Below are positions 8,982 to 19,353 of a stretch of 64,000 bases of DNA, piece after piece (within the stretch, counting starts at the first letter, position 1; each line of letters opens with the position of its first letter). Origin of the DNA: Naasia aerilata. Lineage in GTDB: Bacteria; Actinomycetota; Actinomycetes; Actinomycetales; Microbacteriaceae. A program made the position numbers and the translations under genes. A model generated the notes under the pieces. The model was not told where the DNA came from, did no database searches, and worked only from the letters and a program-made list of their open reading frames with translations. Location: the NCBI RefSeq assembly GCF_030296595.1, contig NZ_AP027731.1, forward strand, positions 2,728,001-2,792,000, read 5' to 3'.

Positions 8982-9012
8982 CGAAGGGCGCTCCCTGCGG
9001 GGGCGCCCTTCG
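8982..9012 (+). terminator. terminator of rpmE2
   Basis: CGAAGGGCGCTCC pairs with GGGGGCGCCCTTCG around a short loop, followed by TCGTTTCT. This is the clearest rho-independent type terminator on the plus strand in the window. Confidence 0.8.
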
Positions 9013-9065
9013 TCGTTTCTGAGGATCCGCGTCTCCCGCTCCACCGGCTCAGCCCGCTGACCGCT

Positions 9066-9100
9066 GATTGAGGAGCCCGCGAAGCGGGCGTCTCGAAATC
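9066..9100. repeat. REP-like element, GATTGAGGAG...TCTCGAAATC family
   Basis: The element has a perfect GCCCGC/GCGGGC hairpin (9075-9080 and 9084-9089) flanked by GATTGAGGA and GTCTCGAAATC. I recognise this pattern as a dispersed intergenic repeat of Microbacteriaceae genomes. It lies in the convergent gap between rpmE2 and the exonuclease gene. The rest of 9101-9235 shows nothing further. Confidence 0.7.
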
Positions 9101-9235
9101 GACCAGGACGATCGACCGCAACCCTGCGTCGCGTCCTGACCACGCATTGCGGGCCGAATCGGGCAAAGCGGGCCGCCGCTTCGGCCCGGAAACGCCGAAG
9201 AGGCCCGGGATGCGCTCGGCGTCGCTCCGCCGCGC

Positions 9236-10260
9236 CTAGCGGCAGGGCCAGAGGCCCGAGGTGGTGAACTCCGGGTCGCGCGTGCGGCGCATGTACTGCT
9301 CGAAGCTCGCCGCCTGCTCGCGGCACCACTCGATCTGCATCGCGTGCAGGCGAGCGAGCTCCACGTTGAGCTCGACGGCGTAGCGGGAGGCCATCGCCTG
9401 CGCGACCCGGCCGGCCGCGATCGCATCGGCCGCCGCGTCGTGCGCGTCGGTCAGCTGGACGCCGTAGACGGAGGCTGTCACTTCGAGCGTCCGCTTGCCC
9501 TTGCGGTACCGGTCGAGCGCCTTGTCGAGGACGAGCGGGTCGATGACGTGACCGCGTCCGTCGAGCGGCTCCAGGCCGTGGCGCTCCGCCTCGCGAGCCA
9601 GCAGCGTGAGGTCGTACGGCGCGTTGTAGATGACGAGGGGAGTGCGCGGCGCTCGATGGACCGGATCGCGGCGAGGATCTCGGCCACGACCTCGGCGGAG
9701 TTGCGGCCGTACCGGCGTGCGCGCTCGGTCGAGATCCCGTGGACGGCGGCGGCGCCGGCGGGGATCTCCACGCCGGGGTCGACGAGCCAGTCCTTCCGCT
9801 CCACGACGACACCGCAGTCGTCGAGGACGGCGACGGAAGCGCTGACGATGCGGGCCGTGTCCGTGTCGATACCGGTCGTCTCGAGGTCGAAGACGCCCAC
9901 GGCGCCCACCCACTCGGGCAGCAGGGCGGCGCCCTGCAGCGCCTCCTCCGCCTCGACGACGATCTGGGCGACCTCGACGTCCATGAGCGGCGGCGGAGCG
10001 TCCGGGGCACCGTCGAACACCATGGAGGGCGCAGAGTCGAAGGCGGGCGCGGCCGGCTCGGAGACGGCAGCGGCGGCCGGCTGAGCGCGTCGTCCCGGCC
10101 GACTCGAGGCCCGGGGCCCGGTCGCGGCCGACCCGATCGCGGCCCCCGCGGACGAGGTGCCGACGCTCTCCGCCGGAGCGGATTCGGCGTCCTCGAGCTC
10201 GAAGAGCGGGAACTCCGGGAGGCTGGCGTCGCGGAGGCGTCGGGGGTCGATGCTCGTCAC
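9236..10260 (-). CDS. DnaQ-like 3'-5' exonuclease, DEDDh family (one frameshift)
   Basis: This protein of about 341 aa has a roughly 115-aa A/P/S/E-rich disordered N-terminus and then a DEDDh exonuclease domain. Exo I is VFDLETTGID with the Asp and Glu, Exo II is IYNAPYDLTLL, and Exo III includes DAHDAAADA with the His and Asp. Such proteins proofread or process DNA as epsilon-like subunits. The frame breaks at 9637-9642 (GGGGAG); one added base restores (A/T)PLVIYNAPYDL. GTG 10260 is supported by a -10 box 6 nt upstream. Confidence 0.88.
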
Positions 10261-10266
10261 GCCGTC

Positions 10267-10272
10267 AGCCTA
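10267..10272 (-). promoter_or_regulatory. -10 box of the exonuclease gene (leaderless type)
   Basis: TAGGCT lies 6 nt before GTG 10260. Confidence 0.6.
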
Positions 10273-10332
10273 GGTACGCCCTCCGACGGGACCCGGGCAC
10301 GGCCCCGCGCGTCGCTCAGACCGCTCGGCGAC

Positions 10333-10390
10333 GAGTGCGTTCCGGCCCGACAGGTACGGCGGAACGCGCCATCCGGGCCGGAACGTGCTC
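10333..10390. repeat. inverted repeat, CACGTTCCGGC family, copy 1
   Basis: The arms 10333-10349 and 10374-10390 share GTTCCGGCCCG perfectly and differ only in a 3-nt block near the ends. The element lies just downstream of the trehalose synthase stop, where it could end transcription. Copy 2 is at 27508-27563. Confidence 0.75.
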
Positions 10391-10392
10391 GG

Positions 10393-12102
10393 TCAGGAGG
10401 TGGCGTCGCCGATCTTCAGCCAGTAGAAGCTCTGCGTGCCGAGCGTCAGCGTGACCGCGCCGTCGCCGGCGATCGACGGGAAGGATCCGCCGCCGAACAG
10501 GTCGGTGAGCTGGGCGCCCGCGTGCTCGGGCAGCTGGATCGTGACCGAGATCGGGTTGTGGGCGAAGCTGAAGATGCAGAGGATGCTCTCCGGCTGATCC
10601 CCGAACCGGTGCCCGCTGCCGTCGTAGGACCGCACGAACGCGAGGGCCGACTCGTGGTCGGTCTCCTGCACGTGCAGACTGCCGAGGCCGAACGTGGGGT
10701 GGGCCTTCCGCACGTGGATGACGTTGCGCACCCAGTGCAGGAGGGAGCGCGACTGCGCGAGCTGCGCCTCCACATTGATGAGCGAGTAGTGGTACACGAG
10801 CGACTGCACGACGGGCAGATAGAGCTTGCCGGGGTCGGCGGACGAGAAGCCCGCGTTGCGGTCGGGCGTCCACTGCATGGGCGTGCGCGAGGCATCGCGG
10901 TCGGCGAGCCAGATGTTGTCGCCCATGCCGATCTCGTCCCCGTAGTAGAGGAACGGGCTGCCCGGCAGCGAGAACAGGAGGGCGTGGGCCAGCTCCAGCT
11001 CGGCGCGCGAGTTGTCGAGCAGGGGCGCGAGCCGGCGGCGGATGCCGATGTTGGAGCGCATGCGCGGGTCGTAGGCGTACCAGCCGTACATCGCCTGCCG
11101 GTACTCCTCGGACACCATCTCGAGCGTCAGCTCGTCGTGGTTGCGGAGGAACACGCCCCACGCCGCACCGGACGGCACGTCGGTGGTCTCCGAGAGGATC
11201 TTCACGAGCTCCTCGGACGTCTGCGAACGGAGGCTGTAGAAGATGCGCGGCATGACGGGGAAGTCGAACGCCATGTGGCACTCCGGCTCCTCCTCGGTGC
11301 CGAAGAACGCGGCCACCTCACGGGGCCACTGGTTCGCCTCCGCGACGAGCATCCGGCCCGGGTAGTCGAGGTCCACCATCCGGCGGAGGCGCTTGATGTA
11401 GTCGTGTGTGGGCGGCTCGCCCTCGCCGTTGCCCTCGTCCGACTCGAAGAGGTACGGGATCGCGTCGAGCCGGATGCCGTCGACGCCCATGTCGAACCAG
11501 AACCGGACGATGTCGAACACCGCCTCCTGCACCGCGGGGTTCTCGAAGTTGAGGTCGGGCTGGTGGGAGAAGAACCGGTGGAAGAAGAACTGGCGCCGGA
11601 CGGGGTCGAACGTCCAGTTCGACTCCTCGGTGTCCACGAAGATGACGCGGATGTTCTCGTACTTCTGGTCGGTGTCGCTCCACACGTAGAAGTCGCCGAA
11701 CGGACCCTCGGGGTCCTCCCGCGACGCCTGGAACCAGGGGTGCTGGTCCGAGGTGTGGTTGAGCGGGAAGTCCATGATGATGCGCATGTTGCGCTCGTGG
11801 GCCTTGGTGACGAGCTCGCGGAACTCGTCGAGCGTTCCGAACTCCGGGAGCACGGCCTTGAAGTCGGAGACGTCGTAGCCGCCGTCACGCAGCGGCGACT
11901 GGTAGAACGGCGGCAGCCAGAGCGCGTCGATGCCGAGCCACTGGAGGTAGTCGAGCTTCGAGATGAGGCCGCCGAGGTCGCCCGTGCCGTCGCCGTTGCT
12001 GTCGGCGAAGCATCGCACCATCACCTCGTAGAACACCGCTCGTCGGTACCACTGCGTGTCCAGGGCAAGTCCGGGCAGCGTGATCGGGGCGGTGAAGCTC
12101 AC
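10393..12102 (-). CDS. treS: trehalose synthase (maltose alpha-D-glucosyltransferase)
   Basis: This 569-aa GH13 enzyme interconverts maltose and trehalose. The catalytic triad is visible: the nucleophile Asp in DGIRLDAIPYL, the acid/base Glu in MLVAEANQWP, and the third Asp in FLRNHDELTLEM. FYEVMVRCFADSNGDGTGD at the N-terminus is characteristic of TreS, and the C-terminal beta domain ends the protein. There is no fused maltokinase domain. The GTG start follows GAGAGGA and a TAGGAT -10 box. With GlgC and glycogen synthase nearby it fits a glycogen-trehalose network. Confidence 0.93.
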   Translation of the reverse strand: MSFTAPITLPGLALDTQWYRRAVFYEVMVRCFADSNGDGTGDLGGLISKLDYLQWLGIDALWLPPFYQSPLRDGGYDVSDFKAVLPEFGTLDEFRELVTKAHERNMRIIMDFPLNHTSDQHPWFQASREDPEGPFGDFYVWSDTDQKYENIRVIFVDTEESNWTFDPVRRQFFFHRFFSHQPDLNFENPAVQEAVFDIVRFWFDMGVDGIRLDAIPYLFESDEGNGEGEPPTHDYIKRLRRMVDLDYPGRMLVAEANQWPREVAAFFGTEEEPECHMAFDFPVMPRIFYSLRSQTSEELVKILSETTDVPSGAAWGVFLRNHDELTLEMVSEEYRQAMYGWYAYDPRMRSNIGIRRRLAPLLDNSRAELELAHALLFSLPGSPFLYYGDEIGMGDNIWLADRDASRTPMQWTPDRNAGFSSADPGKLYLPVVQSLVYHYSLINVEAQLAQSRSLLHWVRNVIHVRKAHPTFGLGSLHVQETDHESALAFVRSYDGSGHRFGDQPESILCIFSFAHNPISVTIQLPEHAGAQLTDLFGGGSFPSIAGDGAVTLTLGTQSFYWLKIGDATS

Positions 12103-12188
12103 TGGCAGTCCTCTCAGCGACAGGTCCTGTTCATCCTAGGGTCGCGCTTCGACGCGATTCTCGCCGTGGGGACCCCTTGCGCCGCCCG

Positions 12189-12194
12189 TAGACT
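12189..12194 (+). promoter_or_regulatory. -10 box of the hydrolase gene (leaderless type)
   Basis: TAGACT lies 7 nt before ATG 12202. Confidence 0.6.
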
Positions 12195-12201
12195 GTGCGC
12201 G

Positions 12202-13109
12202 ATGAAGGTACTCCCGTCGCCGCATCCGATCGCGACCGAGGGCCGCTCCGCCGAGGTCCAGGTGCTCCGCTCACGGACCCGCTACTGGGAGTACGGGCCG
12301 GCCGAAGCACCCGTCACCGTCGTCGCCGTGCACGGCTTCCGCGGCGATCACCACGGCCTCGAGTCGATCGTCGGCTACCTGCGCGCGGACGACCCGGCGC
12401 TGCGCGTGATCGCGCCCGACCTTCCCGGCTTCGGCGAGTCCGAGCCTCTGTCCCGCACCCACGACATCGCCGGCTACGCGGCCTGGCTCTCCGGGTTTCT
12501 CGAGGCGCTCGGCATCCGCGGGACGGCGGTGCTCCTCGGCCATTCGTTCGGCACCATCGTGGTGGCCGGCGCGCTCGCGGGCGGGCTTCCCGCCCCCGCG
12601 CCGTCCTCATCAACCCGATCGCCTCGCCCGCTCTGTCCGGGCCGAATGCGGTGGGCACCCGGCTCGCGGTCTTCTACTACTGGCTCGGCGCCCGCCTTCC
12701 GGAGCGGATCGGCTTCGGCCTCCTGCGGTGGCGCGCCGTGACGCGCGGGATGAGCGTCACCATGGCGAAGACGCGGGATCGAACGCTCCGGCGCTGGATC
12801 CACAACCAGCACGACCGGTTCTTCGGCGCGTTCGCGAACCGCGATGTGGTGCTCGAGGCCTTCCGCGCCTCCGTCGGCGCCGACGTCAGCGAGTTCGCCG
12901 CCCGCATCGGCATCCCGGTCCACCTCATCGCCGCGGAGCGGGACGACATCACGCCGGTGGCCGACCAGTACCGGCTCCGGGATCTGTTCCCCGACGCGAG
13001 CCTCACGGTGCTGCCGGGCGTCGGGCACCTCATCCACTACGAGGTGCCGGATGCGGCGGCCGCCGGAATCGAGCGGTTCCTGCGCGGCGAGCGCCCCTCG
13101 GACGAGCCC
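12202..13109 (+). CDS. alpha/beta-fold hydrolase (frameshifted)
   Basis: This is an alpha/beta hydrolase of about 300 aa. VHGFRGDHHG forms the oxyanion region, LLGHSFGT is the nucleophile elbow with Ser, AERDDITP supplies the likely acid Asp, and GVGHLIHYE supplies the His. The frame breaks in the C run at 12593-12597; one added base joins GALAGGLPA to AVLINPIA. The substrate is unknown. At the 3' end (around 13107-13118) no stop codon occurs before the glycosyltransferase begins in a frame shifted by one, so either a further lost base hides the gene boundary or the two proteins are fused. Confidence 0.8.
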
Positions 13110-13111
13110 CG

Positions 13112-14214
13112 CCCCCGCGCATCGCCGTCGACTGCCGGTACGTGCGCGTGGACGGGCGGCACGACGGCATCAGCCGGTACTCGGCGGGGATCGTCGCCGC
13201 ACTGGCCCGCCGGATGCCCATCACGCTGCTCGTCAGCGACCCGCGCCAGCTGCAGCTCCTGCCGGCCGGGCTGCCCTGGCACCGCGTCTCATCGCCGACC
13301 AGCCCGCTGGAGCCGCTCGTCGCTCGTCAGGTCAACGACGCGGAGCCGGATGTGGTGTTCAGCCCCATGCAGACCACGGGCTCGTTCGGGCGGCGCTATC
13401 GGCTGGTGCTCACGCTGCACGACCTCATCTACTACCGGCACCGCACGCCGCCCACCCAGTTCTCCTGGTGGGTGCGCGGACTGTGGCGCGTGTACCACCT
13501 GGCCTGGTGGCCGCAGCGGCTGCTGCTGAACCGCGCCGATGCCGTCGTGACGGTGTCGGGGACCACCAAGCGCCTCATGGCCGAGCACCGGCTGACCCGC
13601 CGGCCTGTGACGGTCGTTCCCAACGCCGCCGACCTCGGCGCCGAGCCGGTGCCCGTGCGCACCGCGCCCGTGCGCCGCTCTCTCGTCTACATGGGCGCGT
13701 TCATCGGCTACAAGAACGTCGACATCCTGGTGCGGGCCGCCGCACTGCTGCCTGACTACGAGCTGCACCTGATGAGCAGGGTGCCCGCGGGGGAGCGGGA
13801 GCGCCTGACCGCGCTCGCGCCGGAGGCGCGGCTGATCTTCCACGACGGCGCGAGCGACGAGGACTACCGCGCGGCCCTGCTCGAGGCCACCGCGGCGGTG
13901 TCCGCGTCGCTCGACGAGGGCTTCGGCATCCCGGTCGTGGAGGCCATGAGCGTCGGCACGCCCTGCGTGCTGAGCGACATCGAGATCTTCCGCGAGGTCG
14001 GCGGCGCGGCGGCGCTCTATGCACCCCCGACGGACCCGGCCGCGTTCGCCGCCGCGGTCCGTGCTCTCGAGGCTCCGGGGAGTGGGCGGCGCGCTCCGCC
14101 GCGGCGCTCGTCCGCTCGGCGGCCTACAGCTGGGACGCGTCGGCGGAGGTGCTCGCGGATCTCCTGCAGGACCTGGCGGTCGGGGCGCGGCAGGGACGGC
14201 GCCGCGGCCGCTGA
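13112..14214 (+). CDS. glycosyltransferase family 4 (frameshifted; start unresolved)
   Basis: This GT-B glycosyltransferase of about 367 aa starts near RIAVDCRYVRVDGRHDGISRY, which is the usual N-terminus of the family, but no start codon lies in frame before it. It has LTLHDLIYYRH, VSGTTKRLMAE, VVPNAADLG, YMGAFIGYKN and the donor-site stretch SLDEGFGIPVVEAMSVG. The frame breaks again at 14077-14082 (GGGGAG); adding one C gives ALEAPGEWAARSAAALVRSAAYSWD and a stop at 14212. A mannosyl- or glucosyltransferase is likely; the acceptor is unknown. Confidence 0.82.
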
Positions 14215-14218
14215 CGGC

Positions 14219-14824
14219 TCAGCTCGCGGCGGCGTCCGGCTCGAGGTCGCGCTCGGGCACGGTCCACGCGCGGCCGTTGAACTCGACGAGGTGGATGGCG
14301 CCGTCGCGATAGGCGAACCGGTGTGCGGAGCCGTTGGGGATCAGCTGGCCCGGCTCCGGCCACCTCCGGGCCGTCGCGTGCCGCACGAGCGTGCCGATGA
14401 CGCCGCCGTGGCTGACGAGGAGCACGGACTGCCCCGGCCGCTCCTCCGCGATGCGGACGAGCGCGGGGTGCACGCGCGCGAGCACCTGCTCCCGGCTCTC
14501 CCGGCCCGGGACGCGCCCCGCGAAGCGCTCCTCGGTCTGCCGACCCGTCAGGCCCTCGGCGGCGCCGTAGTGCCGCTCGCGGAGTGCGTCCTCGAGCAGC
14601 ACGTCGGGCACGCCGACCGCGGCGCCGATGATCTCCGCCGTCTCGCGGGCGCGGCCCAGCGGACTGGACAGGATGGCGTCCCAGTGCTCGCCGGCGAGCT
14701 CGGCCCCGGCCTCCCGTGCCTGCCGCCGTCCCGTCTCGTTGAGGGGGATGTCGCTCGAGCCCTGGATGCGCCCCTCCAGGTTCCAGTCGGTCTGGCCGTG
14801 GCGGACGAGGACGAGGTGGGTCAC
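14219..14824 (-). CDS. histidine phosphatase family protein (GpmB-like)
   Basis: This 201-aa cytosolic phosphatase of the phosphoglycerate mutase superfamily has the catalytic motif LVRHGQTDWN at residues 5-14, the second histidine in VSHGGVIG, and SSPLGRARETAE. Relatives include GpmB, CobC and broad phosphosugar phosphatases, so the substrate cannot be assigned. The GTG start is preceded by GGAGCACCC. It converges on the glycosyltransferase gene with a gap of 4 bp. Confidence 0.88.
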   Translation of the reverse strand: MTHLVLVRHGQTDWNLEGRIQGSSDIPLNETGRRQAREAGAELAGEHWDAILSSPLGRARETAEIIGAAVGVPDVLLEDALRERHYGAAEGLTGRQTEERFAGRVPGRESREQVLARVHPALVRIAEERPGQSVLLVSHGGVIGTLVRHATARRWPEPGQLIPNGSAHRFAYRDGAIHLVEFNGRAWTVPERDLEPDAAAS

Positions 14825-14883
14825 GGGTGCTCCGATGGTGGGACGGACGTCAGGCCGGGCGCAGGATCGGGCCAGACGCGAGG

Positions 14884-15726
14884 TCAGACCAGACGCGAGG
14901 CCAGGGCCTCGAGCGTCTCCGACGTTCCGGCCTCCAGCTTAACCGTCGCCTTGCGGTCGCCCTTCGTCGGCCCCCGATTGATGATGACGACCGGCATGCG
15001 GCGCCGGCGGGCGAGATCGAGGAGCCTCACTCCGGAGTTGACCGCGAGAGAGGATCCCGCGATCACGAGCGCATCCGCGCGCTTGACGAGTGCGCTCGCC
15101 TCCGCGAACTTCTCGACCGGCACGAACTCGCCGAAGAACACGACCTCCGGCTTGAGGATCCCGCCGCAGACCGTGCACTCGGGCACGACGAAGTCCTCGA
15201 CTCCGACCACCTCGGCGTCGCCGTCCGGGTTGATCACGACCGACTCGGGCCGGTCGAGCCACGGGTTCGCGGCATCGATCCGCTCGGCGATGCTGCCGCG
15301 GGCGAACGTCTGCCCGCACACGAGACAGCGGACGCGATCCATGGCGCCATGGAGGTCGACGACGTGCCGGGATCCGGCGCGCAGATGCAGGCCGTCGACG
15401 TTCTGGGTGACGATCCCGTTGACCACACCCGACGCCTCCAGGCGCGCGAGCACCTCGTGGCCCCGGTTGGGCTGCGCTGCATCGAACACCCGCCAGCCGA
15501 GGTGGCTGCCCGCCCAGTAGCGCTGACGGAACCGCGGACCGGAGAGGAACTGCTGGAACGTCATCGGCGTGCGCTTGGGTGCGCCCTCGCCGCGATAGTC
15601 GGGGATGCCCGAGTCGGTGCTCACGCCGGCACCCGTCAGGACCGCCGCGGTGCGACCCTGGAGCAGGGTCGCGACGGCGTCGAGCTCACGGTCAGGGACC
15701 GGAGGGCGGGGCGCTAGCGTGGACAT
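14884..15726 (-). CDS. Sir2-family NAD-dependent protein deacylase
   Basis: This 280-aa sirtuin is predicted to remove acyl groups from lysine using NAD. The NAD loop GAGVSTDSGIPDYRG is at about 33-47, followed by TQNVDGLH and the catalytic His in LHGAM. The structural zinc site is formed by CLVCG and CTVCG. VIAGSSLAV and a late INRGPT complete the Rossmann core. ATG 15726 has GGGAG upstream and a TAGTCT box 17 nt before it. The 5' end lies back to back with the TrmH gene. Confidence 0.92.
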   Translation of the reverse strand: MSTLAPRPPVPDRELDAVATLLQGRTAAVLTGAGVSTDSGIPDYRGEGAPKRTPMTFQQFLSGPRFRQRYWAGSHLGWRVFDAAQPNRGHEVLARLEASGVVNGIVTQNVDGLHLRAGSRHVVDLHGAMDRVRCLVCGQTFARGSIAERIDAANPWLDRPESVVINPDGDAEVVGVEDFVVPECTVCGGILKPEVVFFGEFVPVEKFAEASALVKRADALVIAGSSLAVNSGVRLLDLARRRRMPVVIINRGPTKGDRKATVKLEAGTSETLEALASRLV

Positions 15727-15779
15727 CGATCTCCCTGCACCCAGACTAGACAGGCGAGCGGCGGAAGAAGGCGGGCAGC

Positions 15780-16583
15780 ATGCGGGTGGTGCCCATAGAG
15801 GGCCTCGATCGCCCCGAGCTCGCCGACTTCACGCACCTGACCGACGTCAATCTGCGCCGGCTCCGGGAGCCGGCGGGCGGCCTGTACCTCGCCGAGTCCA
15901 CGAAGGTGATCGAGCGCGCGATCGCGGCCGGTCACCGGCCGCGGGCGGTCCTCTCCCGGCAGGCGTGGGTCCCTCAGCTCGACGAGCTGCTCGCGCCCTT
16001 CCCGGACGTGCCGGTGTTCGTCGGCGACGACGACGTGCTCGAGAGCCTGACCGGCTACCACCTGCATCGGGGCGCGATCGCCTCCATGCATCGTCCGGAG
16101 CTGCCCGACCCGGCGGCGCTGCTGCGCACCTCGCGCCTCGTGGTCGTGCTCGAGGACATCGTCGACCATACGAACGTGGGCGCGATCTTCCGGGCGGCCG
16201 CGGGCATGGGCGCCGACGCGGTGCTCGTCACTCCCCGCTGCGCCGATCCGCTCTACCGCCGGAGCGTGCGGGTGAGCATGGGCACGGTGCTGCAGATCCC
16301 GTGGGCGCGGCTGCCGGAGTGGCGGGAGGCGCGGCCGCTCTTCGCCGACGCGGGCTTCTCGATCGCCGCGCTGGCCCTCGCCGACGACGCGGTGCCCCTG
16401 GACCGGTACGCCGAGGACCGGCCCGACCGGGTGGCGCTCGTCCTCGGCTCGGAGGGGGACGGCCTGTCCCGCGCCGCGCTCCGCGCGGCCGACACCGTGG
16501 TCACCATCCCGATGCAGCACGGCGTGGACTCGCTGAACGTCGCGGCCGCCAGTGCGGTCGCCCTCTGGGCGCTGCGCCGCTAG
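15780..16583 (+). CDS. TrmH/SpoU family RNA 2'-O-methyltransferase
   Basis: This 267-aa SPOUT methyltransferase has an N-terminal substrate-binding part (YLAESTKVIERA, usual in SpoU proteins) and a C-terminal knot. The three family motifs are seen as DHTNVGAIFRAAAGMGADAVL, LVLGSEGDGLS and IPMQHGVDSLNVAAASAVAL. It should methylate rRNA or tRNA with SAM; the site is unknown. ATG 15780 follows GGAAGAAGGCGG. Confidence 0.9.
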   Translation: MRVVPIEGLDRPELADFTHLTDVNLRRLREPAGGLYLAESTKVIERAIAAGHRPRAVLSRQAWVPQLDELLAPFPDVPVFVGDDDVLESLTGYHLHRGAIASMHRPELPDPAALLRTSRLVVVLEDIVDHTNVGAIFRAAAGMGADAVLVTPRCADPLYRRSVRVSMGTVLQIPWARLPEWREARPLFADAGFSIAALALADDAVPLDRYAEDRPDRVALVLGSEGDGLSRAALRAADTVVTIPMQHGVDSLNVAAASAVALWALRR

Positions 16584-16609
16584 CGCGAGCTCCCGGAGGT
16601 CGACCGCAC

Positions 16610-19208
16610 TCAGCAGGCGGGCTTCTTCGTCGTGATCGTGATGACGGTGTCCGCCTTGCCTGCGCTGCCGGCAGGCGGATCCTGTGCCTCGGGCTTGCCC
16701 GTGCCGGCGGGATCGACCTGACAGTTCTCCTGCACGTTGGCGAAGCCGAAGTTCGCGAGGGTCGCCTTCGCCTCGGCGAAGGAGTTCTTCCCCGAGACGG
16801 CGTCGGGGACCGTGAACAGCGCACCGTTGCTCGTGTAGACCGAGATGAGCGCCCCGGGCGTCGCGTCGCCCGACGGGCTGGTGCCGATGACGGTGCCCAC
16901 GGCGGCGTTGCTGTCCTGCTGACCGCCGTCCTCGACGCCGAAGCCTGCGCCCTCGAGCTTGGCCTTCGCGTCGGCGAAGGAGAGCCCCGCGACGCTCGGG
17001 ACCGGAACCCGCTTGCCGCTCACGACCTGACCGCTGGGGCTCGGGAACGGGTCGCCGCCCCACTTGTCGACGGCCACCTGCATGACGCGCGGCCAGATCT
17101 TGTGCCGGAGCGTCGCCGCCTCGCCGGCGGGGAGGTCGAGCTCGCGTAGGTTGACGTGGCCGCTGACGTTGAACACGCCCACCGCCGTGACGGCCTTCGT
17201 GGTTCCGCCAGTGATCCAGGTGGCCCACGCGTCATCGGTCGTGCCCGTCTTCGTGAACGCGGGGACGTTGCGGTCGAGGCGGGCGGCGGAGGGCGCGCCC
17301 GTGCCGCCGCGGAACGCCTGCTGCAGGGCGAAGGTCGCCCCCGCGGCGACGTTGGGGTCGATCGCCTGCGTGCACGTCACCGGCGGGACCGGGACCTCGG
17401 AGCCGTTGGGCGCCACGATCTTGTCGATCGCGATGGGCGTGCAGTACTTGCCGCCGGCCGCGACGCCCGCATAGGCGGCGGCCATGCTCAGGGGAGCGAT
17501 CTCGTTGGTGCCGAGCACGAACGACGGGTCCTGCACCATCGGCGAGTACTGCGGCTTGCCCTCGGCGTTCAGCACGAGGTTGCCGTCGTCGTCGCGGAGC
17601 AGGTTGGCGCGGTGCACGCCGAGCGCCTCGGCGGTCTGGTCGATGCCGCAGAGGTCGAGCTGCTTCGCCATCGCGATGAAGCCGGTGTTCTCCGAGTTGA
17701 CCGTGTTGTAGAGCGCGGTCCACGTTCCGCCGTTGCCGCCCTCGTCGTTGCGGGGGTTCCAGTCGGACGCCGCGGTGACGGTGCCGCCCTGGCAGCTGTT
17801 CTTGAAGGTGCCCCAGCCGCTCGTCCGGCGGCGGGCGTCAACAGTCTCGTTGAGGCCGTGCCCCTCCTTCAGCCACTCCAGGAGGGTGAACATCTTGAAC
17901 GTCGAGCCCGGCTGGAAGCCGTTCGATCCGCCGTAGTCCTCGTCGGTGTTGTAGTTGACGGCCGTCGCCGTGGGAGTCGTCTCGAGGACGGACGGGTCGT
18001 CCGAGTAGTCCTTGTTCTGCGCCATCGCGAGCACGCGTCCGGTGCCCGGCTGCACGGTCACCGAGATGGAGCCGATGTCGACGCCGTCCATCGCCTTGGG
18101 GACGTTGTCGTTGATCGCCCACTGCGCCGCGGTCTGCAGATCCATGTCGAGCGTCGTGTACACGCTGTAGCCCGAGGTCACGAACTTGTGCCAGCGGGTG
18201 TCCTCGTCGGGCCCGAAGAACTCGTTGTTCTTGAAGATGTTCGTGATGTAGTCGCAGAAGAAGCCGGACCCCAGGGGGCGCTCGCGCAGTTGGTCTGCGG
18301 CGAGGTGATGTGCGGCTCGACCGGGGCGAGGACCGCGTCGTCGTGCTCCTGCTGCGTGATCATGCGCTCCTTGAGCATCTTGCCCAGGATGTAGTCGCGC
18401 CGGTCCTTGTTGTCGGCGTAGCCGTTGGCCGTGCCGTTCGTCGAGCTGTCCGGGTAGTCCAGGCGGAACTTCTCGGGGTTGTTGACGATCGCCATGAGGC
18501 TCGCCGCCTGCGGGAGCGTCAGCGCCTCCGCGGTCGTCCCGAAGTAGTAGTTGGCCGCCGCCTCGACGCCGTAGACCCGGCCGCCGAAGGCCACGATGTT
18601 GAGGTACCCGAGCAGGATCTGGTCCTTCGTGTACTTCTTCTCGAGCTCGATCGCGTAGCGCATCTCGCGCAGCTTGCGCGCCTCGGACACCTTGGTGGCC
18701 TTGGCGAACGCCTTGTCGATCTGCTCCTGCGTCGTCGCGTCGCGGATGTAGTTCTGAATGTTGACGTTCTTCACGTACTGCTGCGTGATGGACGACCCGC
18801 CCTGCACGCTCTTGCCGAGGGCGTTGTTGACGACCGCGCGCAGCGTGCCCTGCAGGTCGATGCCGCCGTGCTCGTAGTACCGCGGGTCCTCGCCTGCGAC
18901 GAGGGCGTCCTTCGCGTAGCCGGACACCTTCTCCCACGGCACCTCGACGCGGTTCTGGTCGTAGAAGCTCGCGAGCAGCGCCGGCGAGCCGTCGCCGTTG
19001 ACGCCGTAGATGTTGGTGCGCTGCGCCAGGTCGCCGATCTCGAGGTAGCTCGGGAGCTCCTCGAAGACGTTGATGGTGTCGGCGGCCGCCATGCTGCTGA
19101 CGGCCAGCGCGGGAGTGATGGCGGCGGTGGCGAGGACCCCGCGGCAGCGCTCATGCCGACGAAGCCGAGCAGCGCGGCGAACTTGCTGGGAATGCGAGAT
19201 GAAGGCAA
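16610..19208 (-). CDS. class A penicillin-binding protein with PASTA domains (two frameshifts)
   Basis: This bifunctional peptidoglycan synthase is about 866 aa after repair. It has a short cytosolic N-terminus and one membrane anchor, then a GT51 transglycosylase domain (GEDPRYYEHGG, GGSSITQQYVKN) and a transpeptidase with PGSTFKMFT (SxxK), SEN and KTGTTDD. Near the C-terminus are two PASTA-like repeats (VPSVAGLSFADAKAKLEGAGF and VPDAVSGKNSFAEAKATL). Frames break at 18274-18278 and 19137-19140, each repaired by one base. The TTG at 19208, with GGAAAGGG upstream and a TATCCT box beyond it, gives an N-terminus like those of its relatives. It is divergent from the D,D-carboxypeptidase gene. Confidence 0.88.
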
Positions 19209-19341
19209 GAGGGCCCTTTCCGCGGGACAGGATACGGGACGCGTGCGACGGAACCCGGCAGCGTGGCCGGATCGGAATGAGGCGGGGGCTCCCGAGGGGC
19301 GCCCCACCGCGTCCCGCCAGGGTTCCGGCCGCCGTCCCGCT

Positions 19342-19347
19342 TATCCT
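19342..19347 (+). promoter_or_regulatory. -10 box of the carboxypeptidase gene (leaderless type)
   Basis: TATCCT lies 6 nt before GTG 19354. Confidence 0.6.
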
Positions 19348-19353
19348 GGGCGC

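Noticed and set aside
9739..12741. A 1000-aa plus-strand open frame opposite trehalose synthase
   Set aside because: It is antisense to a gene with a clear catalytic triad; only its last part (from 12202) is a real gene, the hydrolase.
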